This document shows positions 26,756 to 34,179 of a DNA stretch of 35,698 nucleotides, piece after piece. A program made the position numbers and the translations under genes. Numbering within the stretch: position 1 is the first letter of the stretch; each line of letters begins with the position of its first letter. The notes beneath the pieces are model-generated. The model did no database searches and was not told where the DNA came from. It saw only the letters and a program-made list of their open reading frames with translations. This DNA comes from an uncultured Bacteroidales bacterium (GTDB lineage: Bacteria; Bacteroidota; Bacteroidia; Bacteroidales; UBA932): contig CALZOR010000015.1 in NCBI GenBank assembly GCA_945827785.1, positions 1-35,698 of the forward strand, given 5' to 3'.

Positions 26756-27533
26756 AGTTCTGTCGCTGTATGACTGGTTCCTGATTGCAGGAGTGGTCAT
26801 CTGTTCCACCATATATACGGTATATTCCGTGCGCTCCGGCTCTGAAACCTTGCAGGGCGCCTTGCTCGGCTCCATAGCAGGGATTGCCGGGGTGTTCTGT
26901 GTAGTCCTTGTCGCCAAGGGCAATATATGGAATTACCTTTTCGGGCTGGTCAATGTCTCGCTCTATGCCTGGATTTCTTATAAGGCTTCGCTTTATGGGG
27001 ATGCCTGTCTGAATGCGTTCTACTATCTTCCGATGCAGTTCATCGGGTGGTGGCAGTGGAGGAGGAGGGCGGAGATCTCTCCGCGCGCTTCGCTTGGTCG
27101 GGAAGACAGGGCGGAGGCTTCTGTCGGTAGGGACGAAAGGGGTGATGCTGTTGAGACGCCTGTTCGGGATGAACGGGGAAGGAATACCGTAAGGGCGAGG
27201 AGGATGGACTGGACCTCCCGGATACTTCTTGCCCTTGGATGTGCAGCGGCTGTAGTGGCCTGTGGCTTTGCCCTCCGTCATTTCGGAGACCCCCAGCCTT
27301 TCAAGGACTCTGCCACAACGGTCCTGAGTATTGTCGCCCAGGCCCTCATGGCTCTTGCCTTCATGGAGCAATGGGCTCTCTGGATCATTACCAATGTCCT
27401 CAGTGTCATCATGTGGTCCATCCTGGCATTCAGAGGTGAGCCTCATTCCGGCCTGATGGTCATTATGTGGTCTTTCTACCTGCTCAATTCCATCAATGGC
27501 CTGAGGGTATGGCTCAAACTCAGCAACAAATAA
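26745..27533 (+). CDS. pnuC: PnuC-family vitamin/nucleoside transporter with charged insert
   Basis: The 262-residue product is a PnuC-type facilitator of the inner membrane; family members carry nicotinamide riboside, thiamine or riboflavin. Hydrophobic segments lie at about 10-30, 37-57, 62-80, 87-104, 157-177, 190-226 and 235-252, with WNYLFGLVNVSLYAW and YYLPMQFIGWWQW (about 62-105) typical of the family, and QALMALAFMEQWALWIITN in the second half. Between the halves is an Arg/Glu/Asp-rich insert of about 45 residues (107-152) that family members normally lack; its DNA resembles the palindromic repeats of this window. No thiamine kinase gene or riboswitch is near, so the substrate is open. 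The start lies inside the end of uvrC. Confidence 0.88.
   Translation: MKDKVLSLYDWFLIAGVVICSTIYTVYSVRSGSETLQGALLGSIAGIAGVFCVVLVAKGNIWNYLFGLVNVSLYAWISYKASLYGDACLNAFYYLPMQFIGWWQWRRRAEISPRASLGREDRAEASVGRDERGDAVETPVRDERGRNTVRARRMDWTSRILLALGCAAAVVACGFALRHFGDPQPFKDSATTVLSIVAQALMALAFMEQWALWIITNVLSVIMWSILAFRGEPHSGLMVIMWSFYLLNSINGLRVWLKLSNK
27071..27105 (-). repeat. Palindrome-like element inside pnuC
   Basis: On the minus strand this segment begins GTCTTCCCGACC, contains AAGCGAAGCG and ends GGAGAGATCT. This shares the layout GTCnTnnCGA, AGCGAAG, GAnATCT with the intergenic repeat at 28012-28052. It encodes the start of the charged insert of PnuC. The relationship is by eye and could be chance at this length. 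Confidence 0.45.
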
Positions 27534-27562
27534 ATGGATTTTACCCATAATTCACTGAGTTC

Positions 27563-27594
27563 CGCCACCTTGGCGTCGCAAAACTTTTATTTTT
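27563..27594 (+). terminator. Weak hairpin after pnuC
   Basis: CGCCA (27563-27567) and TGGCG (27571-27575) form a short stem with a CCT loop, followed after a few bases by a T-rich stretch (27584-27594). It may terminate uvrC-pnuC transcripts; the stem is short and the U tract distant. Confidence 0.3.
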
Positions 27595-27608
27595 AGATTT
27601 TTTTTATT

Positions 27609-27615
27609 TACTTTG
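27609..27615 (+). promoter_or_regulatory. Likely acpP promoter (imperfect -7 element)
   Basis: TACTTTG in an A/T-rich context is one base short of TAnnTTTG, or reads as TTACTTTG with one mismatch. It would give a leader of about 58 bases before acpP. No clear upstream TTTG is seen. Confidence 0.4.
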
Positions 27616-27680
27616 CACCCGATTTTACGGAAATATTACGTGTATTAGATACTTAAATTATTAATTAAAATTTTAACGTT

Positions 27681-27923
27681 ATGGCAAACATTGCAGAAGA
27701 CGTAAAGGCAATCATCGTCGAGAAATTGGGCGTTGATCCGTCAGAAGTGACTGAGACAGCAAGCTTCACTAACGATCTCGGAGCTGATTCACTTGATATC
27801 GTAGAGCTTATCATGGAGTTCGAGAAACAGTTCAATATCGAAATTCCTGATGATGACGCTGGTGACAAGATCGCGACTGTAGGTGACGCAATCAAATACA
27901 TCGAGAATAAGGTTAATGCTTAA
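27681..27923 (+). CDS. acpP: Acyl carrier protein
   Basis: The 80-residue acidic product carries growing fatty acyl chains on a 4'-phosphopantetheine attached to Ser37 in the DSL motif ([15 protein letters not shown]). Helix II after the DSL motif and the full length are normal, and it should be the primary ACP of fatty acid synthesis. In many Bacteroidetes acpP is followed by fabF and rnc; here it stands alone, with a terminator 20 bases after the stop and a convergent gene downstream. Confidence 0.97.
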   Translation: MANIAEDVKAIIVEKLGVDPSEVTETASFTNDLGADSLDIVELIMEFEKQFNIEIPDDDAGDKIATVGDAIKYIENKVNA

Positions 27924-27943
27924 TTCTCTGTATTTCAAAAATT

Positions 27944-27975
27944 AAGGCTGGGGAAATTCCTCAGCCTTATTTTGT
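27944..27975 (+). terminator. Intrinsic terminator after acpP
   Basis: AAGGCTGGGGA pairs with TCCTCAGCCTT (one G-U pair) around an AAT loop, ending at 27968, and ATTTTGT follows. It ends the monocistronic acpP transcript. Confidence 0.8.
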
Positions 27976-28011
27976 ATCTGCCATGTTGGTTTGGTTTCGA
28001 ACTATCTCCTT

Positions 28012-28052
28012 GTCATGTCGAGCGAAGTCCGAAGGACGAAGTCGAGACATCT
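28012..28052. repeat. Palindromic intergenic repeat, copy 2
   Basis: This copy starts GTCATGTCGAGCGAAG and ends GTCGAGACATCT, sharing both ends with the copy at 23721-23748. The middle is longer and has its own hairpin, GTCC-GAA-GGAC. It lies between the convergent ends of acpP and the DUF4270 gene, where it could also stop transcription. Confidence 0.7.
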
Positions 28053-28057
28053 GAAGT

Positions 28058-29806
28058 TTACTCCATAGGAAGAGAGAAAGTAAACTGAAGCCGCGGCTTG
28101 GCCTCGCAGGCGGTTGTCGGACCGTTGAGGAAGCATCTGTAGAAACGGTCCTTGTCCAGGTCGGTGGAAGTCGTGGTAGTCGTGCTTGAAGAACCGCTGG
28201 CATACTGGGCCATCATCAAGTAGTTATAGTAGTTGTTGTAGCCATAGCTGCCATATCCGCCATAACCTCCATATCCGTAACCATATCCGTATCCGCCGTA
28301 CCCATATCCATATGGGTCATACATCATGCTGTTATAGTACGAATTGTACAGCAGGTTGTTGTAATAGTCGTTGTAACTGTTGTTGTTCGTCGTTGTAGTA
28401 GTCTCCTCGTGCATGATGAGAAGCCAGATGTCATATTTCCCGATGGTGTTTTCAAAATCGTCGGCATTTCTGTCCAGCTTGAGTATGGCCTGAATGTGGT
28501 GGCTCATGTCGGGGCAGTACATGCTCATCGAACGGTTTATGTCACCCTGATTTTCGCTTTCAATGCTCGAGTCTGTCAGTCCAGCGTATGAAACATAACT
28601 TCCTATCGTGCTGGTCAGCTTTACCGTCGGGCTGAGAACAGGAGGGAAATAGTCCAGCCCGGCCCATCCGCCTTCCAGAGAGGCATCGTCATAAGGAAGG
28701 ATGATGGTGGCCTTGTTGATGACGATATTGCTGAAATCTGTCATTTGGTCGTCGCCAAGCTCCTTTCTTATAGCTGTCTCCATGATGTCCTTGATTGCTG
28801 AGGCTCTGATAACAGGTTTGAATCCGCTGCCTCCCTCGACAGATATCCTGTCCGTAGCGATGTAGGAAATGCCGTCGCTGTCAAGGGCCGGTACCGTCGT
28901 ATGGTTTATATTGTTTGCATTGAATGCATATTGAGACGGGAGGTTTGTATCCGTGTTTGCCACAAAAGATGCAGGTCCAAACAGGAAGAGGAAAGATGTG
29001 TCAACCTGCTTGCGGTCCTCGAAATCTGCCGTCAGGAAAATCTGGGCATAGTTACCGCTGACATATCCGTAAGAGTCCGTTTCCATCGTAAGGTCGAACA
29101 TGTTGATACGTCCTCCATTTCCAACATTTGCGTCGGTTGTCAGATATATGCCCGGCAGCTTTTCAAGGTAATAGTCAAGCGTATCCCGGCGTGCTTCCAT
29201 GAGCCTGTCAATGAATTCTTCTGCGAATTCCTTGCTGAAGTCGAAGGTGAGGGAGTCTCCTCCGTCATAAACAGGGATACCTTTAGTAATCCTCTTGTCC
29301 AAATTGACGAATTTTTCCAATCTGTCCCTTTTCATGAATTCTCCGTTGTAGAGTACGGTTGTGTCAAGCGGAGTTTTCAGGGAATAGACATTGACGTTCT
29401 GGAGTATGCGGGCATCTTCGCCTGATGCAGTTGACAAGGTGTCCCTTACGGCTGTCAGATAGAATTTCTTGACACGGATGCTGCTCCTGTCCACTCCGAC
29501 CAGCATGCTGTCCTGCAGAGGGACAAGGGTGAAACTTGTAGCACAGTCATGTCTTCCATAGGCATCCTGCACGCTTCCGAAAGTGAATCTGCGGCTGCTG
29601 TAGGCGGAGAGGGAGTCTGACATACGCATGACGATGTCGCCTTCTGAAAATTCGGCGGCATCGGGTACATAGACGTGCCATAACTGGTCGTTGGGGATGA
29701 AGTTCTCTCCGAGATGTTCGTTGATTTCTACGCATGACGCGGCACCTATGGCCGCGAAACTTATAACTGCAAGTCGGCAAACCCTGCCGAAAGATTTGAA
29801 ATTCAT
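28058..29806 (-). CDS. DUF4270 family lipoprotein with Tyr/Gly-rich tract
   Basis: The 582-residue product has a lipoprotein signal ending GAASC (Cys25) followed by ...LGENFIPNDQLWHVY, typical of the DUF4270 family of Bacteroidetes (function unknown, outer-membrane location presumed). In this phylum the gene commonly follows a short glycogen-synthase-like gene, as here, with 1 base between them. Near the C-terminus, residues of about 467-547 form a low-complexity tract: Thr and Asn runs, then repeated GYGYGG, then Ser/Thr runs; the family fold resumes with LQFTFSLPME at the end. The insert thus lies before the last beta-strand, probably as a surface loop. The family call is good; the role is unknown. 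Confidence 0.82.
   Translation of the reverse strand: MNFKSFGRVCRLAVISFAAIGAASCVEINEHLGENFIPNDQLWHVYVPDAAEFSEGDIVMRMSDSLSAYSSRRFTFGSVQDAYGRHDCATSFTLVPLQDSMLVGVDRSSIRVKKFYLTAVRDTLSTASGEDARILQNVNVYSLKTPLDTTVLYNGEFMKRDRLEKFVNLDKRITKGIPVYDGGDSLTFDFSKEFAEEFIDRLMEARRDTLDYYLEKLPGIYLTTDANVGNGGRINMFDLTMETDSYGYVSGNYAQIFLTADFEDRKQVDTSFLFLFGPASFVANTDTNLPSQYAFNANNINHTTVPALDSDGISYIATDRISVEGGSGFKPVIRASAIKDIMETAIRKELGDDQMTDFSNIVINKATIILPYDDASLEGGWAGLDYFPPVLSPTVKLTSTIGSYVSYAGLTDSSIESENQGDINRSMSMYCPDMSHHIQAILKLDRNADDFENTIGKYDIWLLIMHEETTTTTNNNSYNDYYNNLLYNSYYNSMMYDPYGYGYGGYGYGYGYGGYGGYGSYGYNNYYNYLMMAQYASGSSSTTTTTSTDLDKDRFYRCFLNGPTTACEAKPRLQFTFSLPME
28166..28408 (-). repeat. Low-complexity coding tract (Tyr/Gly/Asn/Thr)
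   Basis: The DNA is made of imperfect CATATCCG/CATAACC-type units on the plus strand, encoding Tyr-Gly repeats flanked by Asn- and Thr-rich runs. The short tandem units suggest growth by slippage and possible length variation between strains. Confidence 0.75.
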
Positions 29807-29807
29807 T

Positions 29808-30626
29808 TTATATACTGTCGTAAAAACTATTATAATCCTCTATGTATGAGCCGTTTGTAATGGCTTCACCATTGAACGGAAGAATAGGCAGACCGGATTT
29901 TTTGCTGAATTCAACAAGCTCCGGCTCCACCTGCTCTGCTCCCATTATGATTCCGTCAGAGTGGCGGATTGCCAGTTTAGCAAGATTTATGCCTGTAGGC
30001 TCGTCCATTACGTCAAGATCCCCGGCACTGACGCCTCCGAAAAGGATGCAGTCCTTCAAATCGGCAGGGAATTGCTCGGTAGGGGTGTCGTCATAGAGGG
30101 AAAGAACGACTTTGCTGTTCGAGAAAATAGGGTCGTCCTTGTATGCTTTTTTGAGATATAGCGGAAGAATATGGGAAATCCATCCGTGGCAATGGATGAT
30201 GTCCGGAGCCCAGCGGAGCTTCTTCACGGTTTCGAGCACGCCTCTGGCGAAGAAGATTGCCCTCTCCCCGTTGTCCTTGAAAAACTCTCCGTTTTCATTG
30301 CGGAAAATGCTCTTGCGGTGAAAATAATCCTCATTGTCAATGAAATACACCTGCATTCTTGCTGCAGAAATGGATGCAACCTTGATTACAAGAGGCCTGT
30401 CAACATCATTGATGATGATATTCATTCCCGAGAGCCTGATGACCTCGTGAAGCTGGTTTTTCCTTTCATTGATGCAACCATAGCGGGGCATGAATGATCT
30501 GATTTCCTTCTTGCGCTCCTGAATTCCTTGCGGGAGGAACCTTCCGATTGAGGACATGGTTGTCTCAGGGAGATATGGAAGAATCTCCGAGTTGACAAAA
30601 AGGACTCTTTTGGCTGTATTACCCAT
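29808..30626 (-). CDS. Short glycogen/starch synthase-like protein (GT5 N-terminal domain only)
   Basis: The 272-residue product resembles the N-terminal Rossmann domain of glycogen synthase: KRVLFVNSEILPYLP at the start, the region IRSFMPRYGCINERKNQLHEV, VYFIDNEDYFHRK, and the WAPDIIHCHGWISHILPLYLK block. True GlgA enzymes are about 470 residues or more with a second nucleotide-binding domain and a KxGGL motif near the N-terminus; here that place reads ETTMSSIGRFLP and the second domain is absent, so classical synthase activity is doubtful. The frame is open to an ATG at 30743, but a TATCTTTG promoter element (30663-30656) lies inside, so the start is ATG 30626. It precedes the DUF4270 gene by 1 base, a conserved pairing. 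Confidence 0.82.
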   Translation of the reverse strand: MGNTAKRVLFVNSEILPYLPETTMSSIGRFLPQGIQERKKEIRSFMPRYGCINERKNQLHEVIRLSGMNIIINDVDRPLVIKVASISAARMQVYFIDNEDYFHRKSIFRNENGEFFKDNGERAIFFARGVLETVKKLRWAPDIIHCHGWISHILPLYLKKAYKDDPIFSNSKVVLSLYDDTPTEQFPADLKDCILFGGVSAGDLDVMDEPTGINLAKLAIRHSDGIIMGAEQVEPELVEFSKKSGLPILPFNGEAITNGSYIEDYNSFYDSI

Positions 30627-30655
30627 ATACGTCGTATTTAGTGACAAAATATCCA

Positions 30656-30663
30656 CAAAGATA
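30656..30663 (-). promoter_or_regulatory. Promoter of the glycogen-synthase-like gene (-7 element)
   Basis: TATCTTTG on the minus strand matches TAnnTTTG and lies about 30 bases before the ATG at 30626. It decides that start against the upstream ATG at 30743. It is divergent from the ftsX promoter 22 bases away. Confidence 0.65.
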
Positions 30664-30685
30664 AGAATTTTTTTTGATATTTCAC

Positions 30686-30693
30686 TATCTTTG
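30686..30693 (+). promoter_or_regulatory. ftsX promoter (-7 element)
   Basis: TATCTTTG matches TAnnTTTG. Its last base is only six bases before the ftsX ATG at 30700, so transcription is predicted to start at or within a base or two of the start codon. Confidence 0.6.
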
Positions 30694-30699
30694 CCGCCT

Positions 30700-31578
30700 A
30701 TGGAACACACTGACAATAAGATAATGAGACGCAGGCTGGCCAATGCCTACCTGTCTTCAGTCATAAGCATAAGTCTTGTATTGCTTCTTGTAGGCGTGGC
30801 TGCGATGCTGCTGGTCAATGCCAAAGGGGTGTCGGACTATTTCAAGGAGAACATGCAGGTGTCAGTCCTCCTCAAGCAGAACGTTGAGGAAGATGATGCG
30901 CTGGACTTTCGCTCTGACCTTGAAAAGTATCCTTTCATAAAGGCGACGGCTTTCATTTCACAGGAGCAGGGCAGGCGTGAGATGGAGGAACTGCTCGGAA
31001 GCGATTTCCTGGACGTGTTTGAAACTTCTCCGATTCCGATGTCCATCGACATAACCCTGAATGCCGATTATGTTTCCGCTGACAGCCTTGAAGTCGTGCG
31101 GGCAACCGTGAGCAAGTCCCCGATTGTGGATGAGATTGTGTATCAGACCTCTCTGGTTGAGGCCCTCAATGCAAACCTAAGCAAGATTTCCCTCGGTCTG
31201 GGAGTCTTGATTGCTCTTCTGCTCTTCATCTCCTTCGTTCTTATAAACAACACTGTCAGGCTGAACGTCTTTGCCCGCCGTTTCACAATCCACACAATGA
31301 AGCTCGTCGGTGCCACGAAGTCGTTCATTCGTGCTCCTTTCCTCGTTCAGGCGGTGTTCCAGGGCATATTTTCATCGTTCATAGCGATTCTTGCCCTTGT
31401 CGGAATACTCTATCTGATGAGGAACGAATTTGCCCAGCTCTTCCAGATTTTCCGTCTGGACCTGCTCCTGATTGTTATGGGCATTGTCGTGGCAAGCGGC
31501 ATCATAATCTGCTTTGTAAGTACATGGATTGTCGTCGGAAAGCTTGTGTCGTTGAAAAAAGATGATTTGTATTATTGA
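30700..31578 (+). CDS. ftsX: Cell division protein FtsX
   Basis: The 292-residue product is the membrane subunit of FtsEX, which couples cell division to peptidoglycan hydrolase activation. Four membrane segments are visible at about 21-40, 163-183, 213-238 and 253-280, with the large extracellular domain between the first two (QVSVLLKQNVEEDD and following) and the conserved FARRFTIHTMKLVGATKSFIRAPF in the cytoplasmic loop that contacts FtsE. The frame is open to 30556, but the promoter at 30686 excludes that region. The order ftsX-DUF3098-uppP is typical of Bacteroidetes; ftsE is not in the window. Confidence 0.93.
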   Translation: MEHTDNKIMRRRLANAYLSSVISISLVLLLVGVAAMLLVNAKGVSDYFKENMQVSVLLKQNVEEDDALDFRSDLEKYPFIKATAFISQEQGRREMEELLGSDFLDVFETSPIPMSIDITLNADYVSADSLEVVRATVSKSPIVDEIVYQTSLVEALNANLSKISLGLGVLIALLLFISFVLINNTVRLNVFARRFTIHTMKLVGATKSFIRAPFLVQAVFQGIFSSFIAILALVGILYLMRNEFAQLFQIFRLDLLLIVMGIVVASGIIICFVSTWIVVGKLVSLKKDDLYY

Positions 31579-31583
31579 TAAAC

Positions 31584-31838
31584 ATGAATATTATGGATAA
31601 TAAGGATAATTCACGTATGGCCATGAGCCCCAAGGGATTGAGAGTCCTTCTTATAGGTTTTATCGTTATGGTTTCAGGCTATATCTTAATGACCGGAGGC
31701 TCAAGTGACGACCCTCAGGTGTTCAATTATGCCATGTTCGACTTCAGGAGGCTTGTGGCTGCTCCGGTGGTAATTGTGCTAGGCATAATCATCGAAATAG
31801 TCGCAATAATGAAGGTCTGGAAAACAAAGGAGGAATAG
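31584..31838 (+). CDS. DUF3098 small membrane protein
   Basis: The 84-residue product has two hydrophobic segments, at about 20-38 ([18 protein letters not shown]) and 58-76 ([18 protein letters not shown]), joined by [19 protein letters not shown], which is characteristic of DUF3098. It always appears between ftsX and uppP in the relatives I know, so a role in the envelope or division is likely but unproven. ATG 31584 and ATG 31593 are both possible starts. It begins 5 bases after ftsX and ends 2 bases before uppP. Confidence 0.85.
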   Translation: MNIMDNKDNSRMAMSPKGLRVLLIGFIVMVSGYILMTGGSSDDPQVFNYAMFDFRRLVAAPVVIVLGIIIEIVAIMKVWKTKEE

Positions 31839-31840
31839 GT

Positions 31841-32653
31841 ATGGAATGGTATGAAGGTATAATTCTTGGTCTGATTCAGGGACTTACGGAGTTTCTTCCG
31901 GTCAGCAGCAGCGGCCATCTTGTGATAGGCCGCGAACTTCTCGGCATCGAAGCGTCAGAAGACCTTGTGTTCGAGGTGCTTGTGCATGCTGCTACGGTTT
32001 TGAGCACGATTGTGGTTTTCCGCAAGCAGATTTGGGGCCTGCTCAAAGGTTTTTTCAAGTTCAAATACAATGATGAGACTGACTATCTGCTCAAGATAGC
32101 CGTGTCCATGATACCTGTCTTTATCGTCGGTGTATTTTTCAAGGATTTCGTTGAGGGTCTTTTCGGCTCTCTGACAGCAGTCGGATGTGCGCTCATGGTT
32201 ACTGCTCTCCTTCTTGCCTTCTCTGACCTTGCATCAAAACCCGGCAGGGCTCCGTTCCTTCCTGCGGGAAAGGAATATCGCAACGGAATCTCATACTGGC
32301 AGGCCTTCGTTGTCGGCCTAGGTCAGGCAATTGCCGTGGCTCCCGGCCTGTCGCGTTCCGGTACTACGATTTCAACTGGTCTGATTTGCGGTGTGAGAAG
32401 GGACGTGATGGCTCAGTTCTCCTTCCTGATGGTGCTTGTGCCAATTCTCGGTGAAGCCTTCCTCGATGTTGTCGGCGGTGATTTCACGGCTTCGTCGGTA
32501 GGGGCCCTCCCTCTCGTGCTCGGGTTCATATCTGCCTTTATATCAGGACTTTTCGCCTGCAAGGTCATGATTGCTCTTGTCAAGAAGGCCAAACTCAGCT
32601 GGTTTGCTCTCTACTGCGCAATCGTTGCGCTTTGTATCTTCATCTTCGGATAA
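31841..32653 (+). CDS. uppP: Undecaprenyl-diphosphatase (BacA/UppP)
   Basis: The 270-residue integral membrane enzyme dephosphorylates undecaprenyl diphosphate to recycle the lipid carrier of peptidoglycan and other wall polymers; overproduction gives bacitracin resistance in other species. The two catalytic signatures are present: [13 protein letters not shown] (about 15-27) and [11 protein letters not shown] (168-178). About eight hydrophobic segments are visible and the length is normal. It is the third gene of the ftsX operon, 2 bases after DUF3098 and 6 bases before lpxH. Confidence 0.96.
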   Translation: MEWYEGIILGLIQGLTEFLPVSSSGHLVIGRELLGIEASEDLVFEVLVHAATVLSTIVVFRKQIWGLLKGFFKFKYNDETDYLLKIAVSMIPVFIVGVFFKDFVEGLFGSLTAVGCALMVTALLLAFSDLASKPGRAPFLPAGKEYRNGISYWQAFVVGLGQAIAVAPGLSRSGTTISTGLICGVRRDVMAQFSFLMVLVPILGEAFLDVVGGDFTASSVGALPLVLGFISAFISGLFACKVMIALVKKAKLSWFALYCAIVALCIFIFG

Positions 32654-32659
32654 TCTCCC

Positions 32660-33385
32660 ATGGAGCGCTCCCTGTCATATTTCGTGGCTGACGTCCATCT
32701 TGGTCTGGATGTGGCTGACCCTTATGACCGGGAGCAGCGTTTTGTGGATTTCCTGAGGTCTCTGCCCCCTCAGACGGAGGCTTTGTACCTTCTGGGGGAC
32801 ATCTGGGATTTCTGGTATGAATACCGTGATGTCGTCCCGAAGGGATATGTGCGGGTGTTCGGTGCCCTGGCCGACTTGATGGACAGGGGTGTGAAGGTAT
32901 ATTTCTTTCAGGGGAATCATGATGTATGGACATATTCCTATTTTGAGGAACTGGGAATGACACGCCTCGAACAGCCTTGTCTTGTGACCATCGGCGGGGA
33001 AGTCTTCTGTCTGGGTCATGGTGATGGTCTGGGTCCGGTCCCGTTTGGCTACCGTTTCCTCCGCGGCTTGTTCCACAACAAGGTGGCACAGTTCCTTTTC
33101 AGCCTCCTGCATCCGTGGATTGCATTCCGTCTTGGCAACGGCTGGTCCCGAAGCAATCGCCTAACCCACGATTCCGAATATGTTTTCCAGGGAGAGGATG
33201 AACCTCTGTATAAATTTGCCCTGGAATACTCCAGGGCCCACAAAGTGGACCATTTCGTCTTCGGTCACTACCATGTGTCAGTTGATGAGCCCCTTCCGAC
33301 CGGCGCCCGCCTTCACATCGTAAAAGACTGGCTAAACTCCTCCCCATACCTCTGCTACGACTCCCATTCCCGCCGCTTCCTGTAG
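32660..33385 (+). CDS. lpxH: UDP-2,3-diacylglucosamine diphosphatase (LpxH-type)
   Basis: The 241-residue calcineurin-like metallophosphoesterase removes UMP from UDP-2,3-diacylglucosamine in lipid A synthesis. Metal-binding motifs are in the expected order: DVHLG (Asp11, His13), GDIWDFW (Asp47), GNHD (Asn86, His87), GHGD (His120) and FGHYH near residue 208. It lies in the cytoplasm at the membrane face. It follows uppP closely, linking wall-lipid recycling and lipid A synthesis in one envelope operon. The related family of general phosphoesterases is a less likely alternative. Confidence 0.88.
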   Translation: MERSLSYFVADVHLGLDVADPYDREQRFVDFLRSLPPQTEALYLLGDIWDFWYEYRDVVPKGYVRVFGALADLMDRGVKVYFFQGNHDVWTYSYFEELGMTRLEQPCLVTIGGEVFCLGHGDGLGPVPFGYRFLRGLFHNKVAQFLFSLLHPWIAFRLGNGWSRSNRLTHDSEYVFQGEDEPLYKFALEYSRAHKVDHFVFGHYHVSVDEPLPTGARLHIVKDWLNSSPYLCYDSHSRRFL

Positions 33386-33405
33386 TCCAATGTACCCTTG
33401 GACTA
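33383..33405. terminator. Palindrome at the lpxH stop codon
   Basis: TAGTCCAA (33383-33390) and TTGGACTA (33398-33405) form a perfect eight-base-pair stem whose first three bases are the lpxH stop codon, with a TGTACCC loop. It lies between two convergent genes. There is no strong U tract (only TTTT at 33417-33420), so termination activity is uncertain. Confidence 0.4.
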
Positions 33406-33419
33406 TGCCGGGATGGTTT

Positions 33420-34148
33420 TCAGAGATATTCCTTGGGGATGTCGATGACGGGAGGGTCCTGCCAGAAGAGGGAGAAGTAGAAGGCCTGGAAATCGCCGGC
33501 TTCCCAGATTTCCACGAGTTCTTCGACGGCCTTGTCTTCGCCTTCGGGATCGTAGGGCTTCTTGAGGTTCGAGCCGAAAAGTTTGGCGATACCCTGCCAG
33601 AAACCTGCTGCGATGCCATTTTTGTAATCTCTTATAATATTATAGGATGACTTTCCGACTTCCCTGTCAATCAGTTTCATAAGCATTGCCCCCTGGCTGA
33701 CGGTCAGGGATCGGAGCGGCTTTTCAAAGACGTTGAAGAGTTCGCTCTGCACTTCGTTTATGTATCTCTCGCGTTTGCCTCGTTTCAGATTGTCCGCGGC
33801 GATGGTGCTGTCTGCCCGGGCCACGAGCTTTCGTGCGACTAGAGCGTAGGGGTAGGTCTTGCTGAAATTGTGGACGAGGCGGTAGTACTTCCTCCATTCG
33901 CGGCCTTTCTGCTTCGGCACGCGGGCATAGACCTTCGAGGCTGGCAGCTCGTCAATGTAGATTGTATCCTTCCCCTGTATTATATACTGCAGGTAATTGT
34001 CTTCCTTGGTGGACATGCGCGGCATGGATGCAGCCTTCGCTGGGCGTGTCCTGGAGGGGGCCTGCTTCCTGCTTTGGGGGGATGCATCTGCCCGGGCGGC
34101 AGTCAGAAGTGTCGCCAGTGTGAGCAGTATTATGGTTCTTCCTTTCAT
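33420..34148 (-). CDS. DUF4294 family exported protein
   Basis: The 242-residue product has a signal peptide (MKGRTIILLTLATLLTAARADA), a basic Ser/Pro/Arg/Ala-rich linker, and then a domain matching DUF4294 of Bacteroidetes: YIDELPASKVYARVP, EWRKYYRLVHNFSKTYPYALVARKL and QGAMLMKLIDREVGKSSYNIIRDYKNG. The function of this family is unknown to me; it is probably periplasmic. The frame is open to 34211, but a TATATTTG promoter element lies at 34179-34172, leaving ATG 34157 or ATG 34148; the latter gives the better signal peptide. It is convergent with lpxH and divergent from rplP. Confidence 0.85.
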   Translation of the reverse strand: MKGRTIILLTLATLLTAARADASPQSRKQAPSRTRPAKAASMPRMSTKEDNYLQYIIQGKDTIYIDELPASKVYARVPKQKGREWRKYYRLVHNFSKTYPYALVARKLVARADSTIAADNLKRGKRERYINEVQSELFNVFEKPLRSLTVSQGAMLMKLIDREVGKSSYNIIRDYKNGIAAGFWQGIAKLFGSNLKKPYDPEGEDKAVEELVEIWEAGDFQAFYFSLFWQDPPVIDIPKEYL

Positions 34149-34171
34149 AAAATGCATGTGTGCAAAGGTCG

Positions 34172-34179
34172 CAAATATA
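34172..34179 (-). promoter_or_regulatory. DUF4294 gene promoter (-7 element)
   Basis: TATATTTG on the minus strand matches TAnnTTTG about 24 bases before ATG 34148. The region upstream is T-rich without a clear TTTG at the standard distance. Confidence 0.55.

Noticed and set aside
26736..27548. Open frame of 270 codons opposite pnuC
   Set aside because: The sequence is Pro/Arg/His-rich without any domain, and the plus strand encodes a clear PnuC with membrane segments.
34151..34170. Second -7-like element (ACCTTTG, minus strand) before the DUF4294 gene
   Set aside because: It lies only a few bases from the ATG and lacks the TA at the right place; TATATTTG at 34179-34172 fits better.
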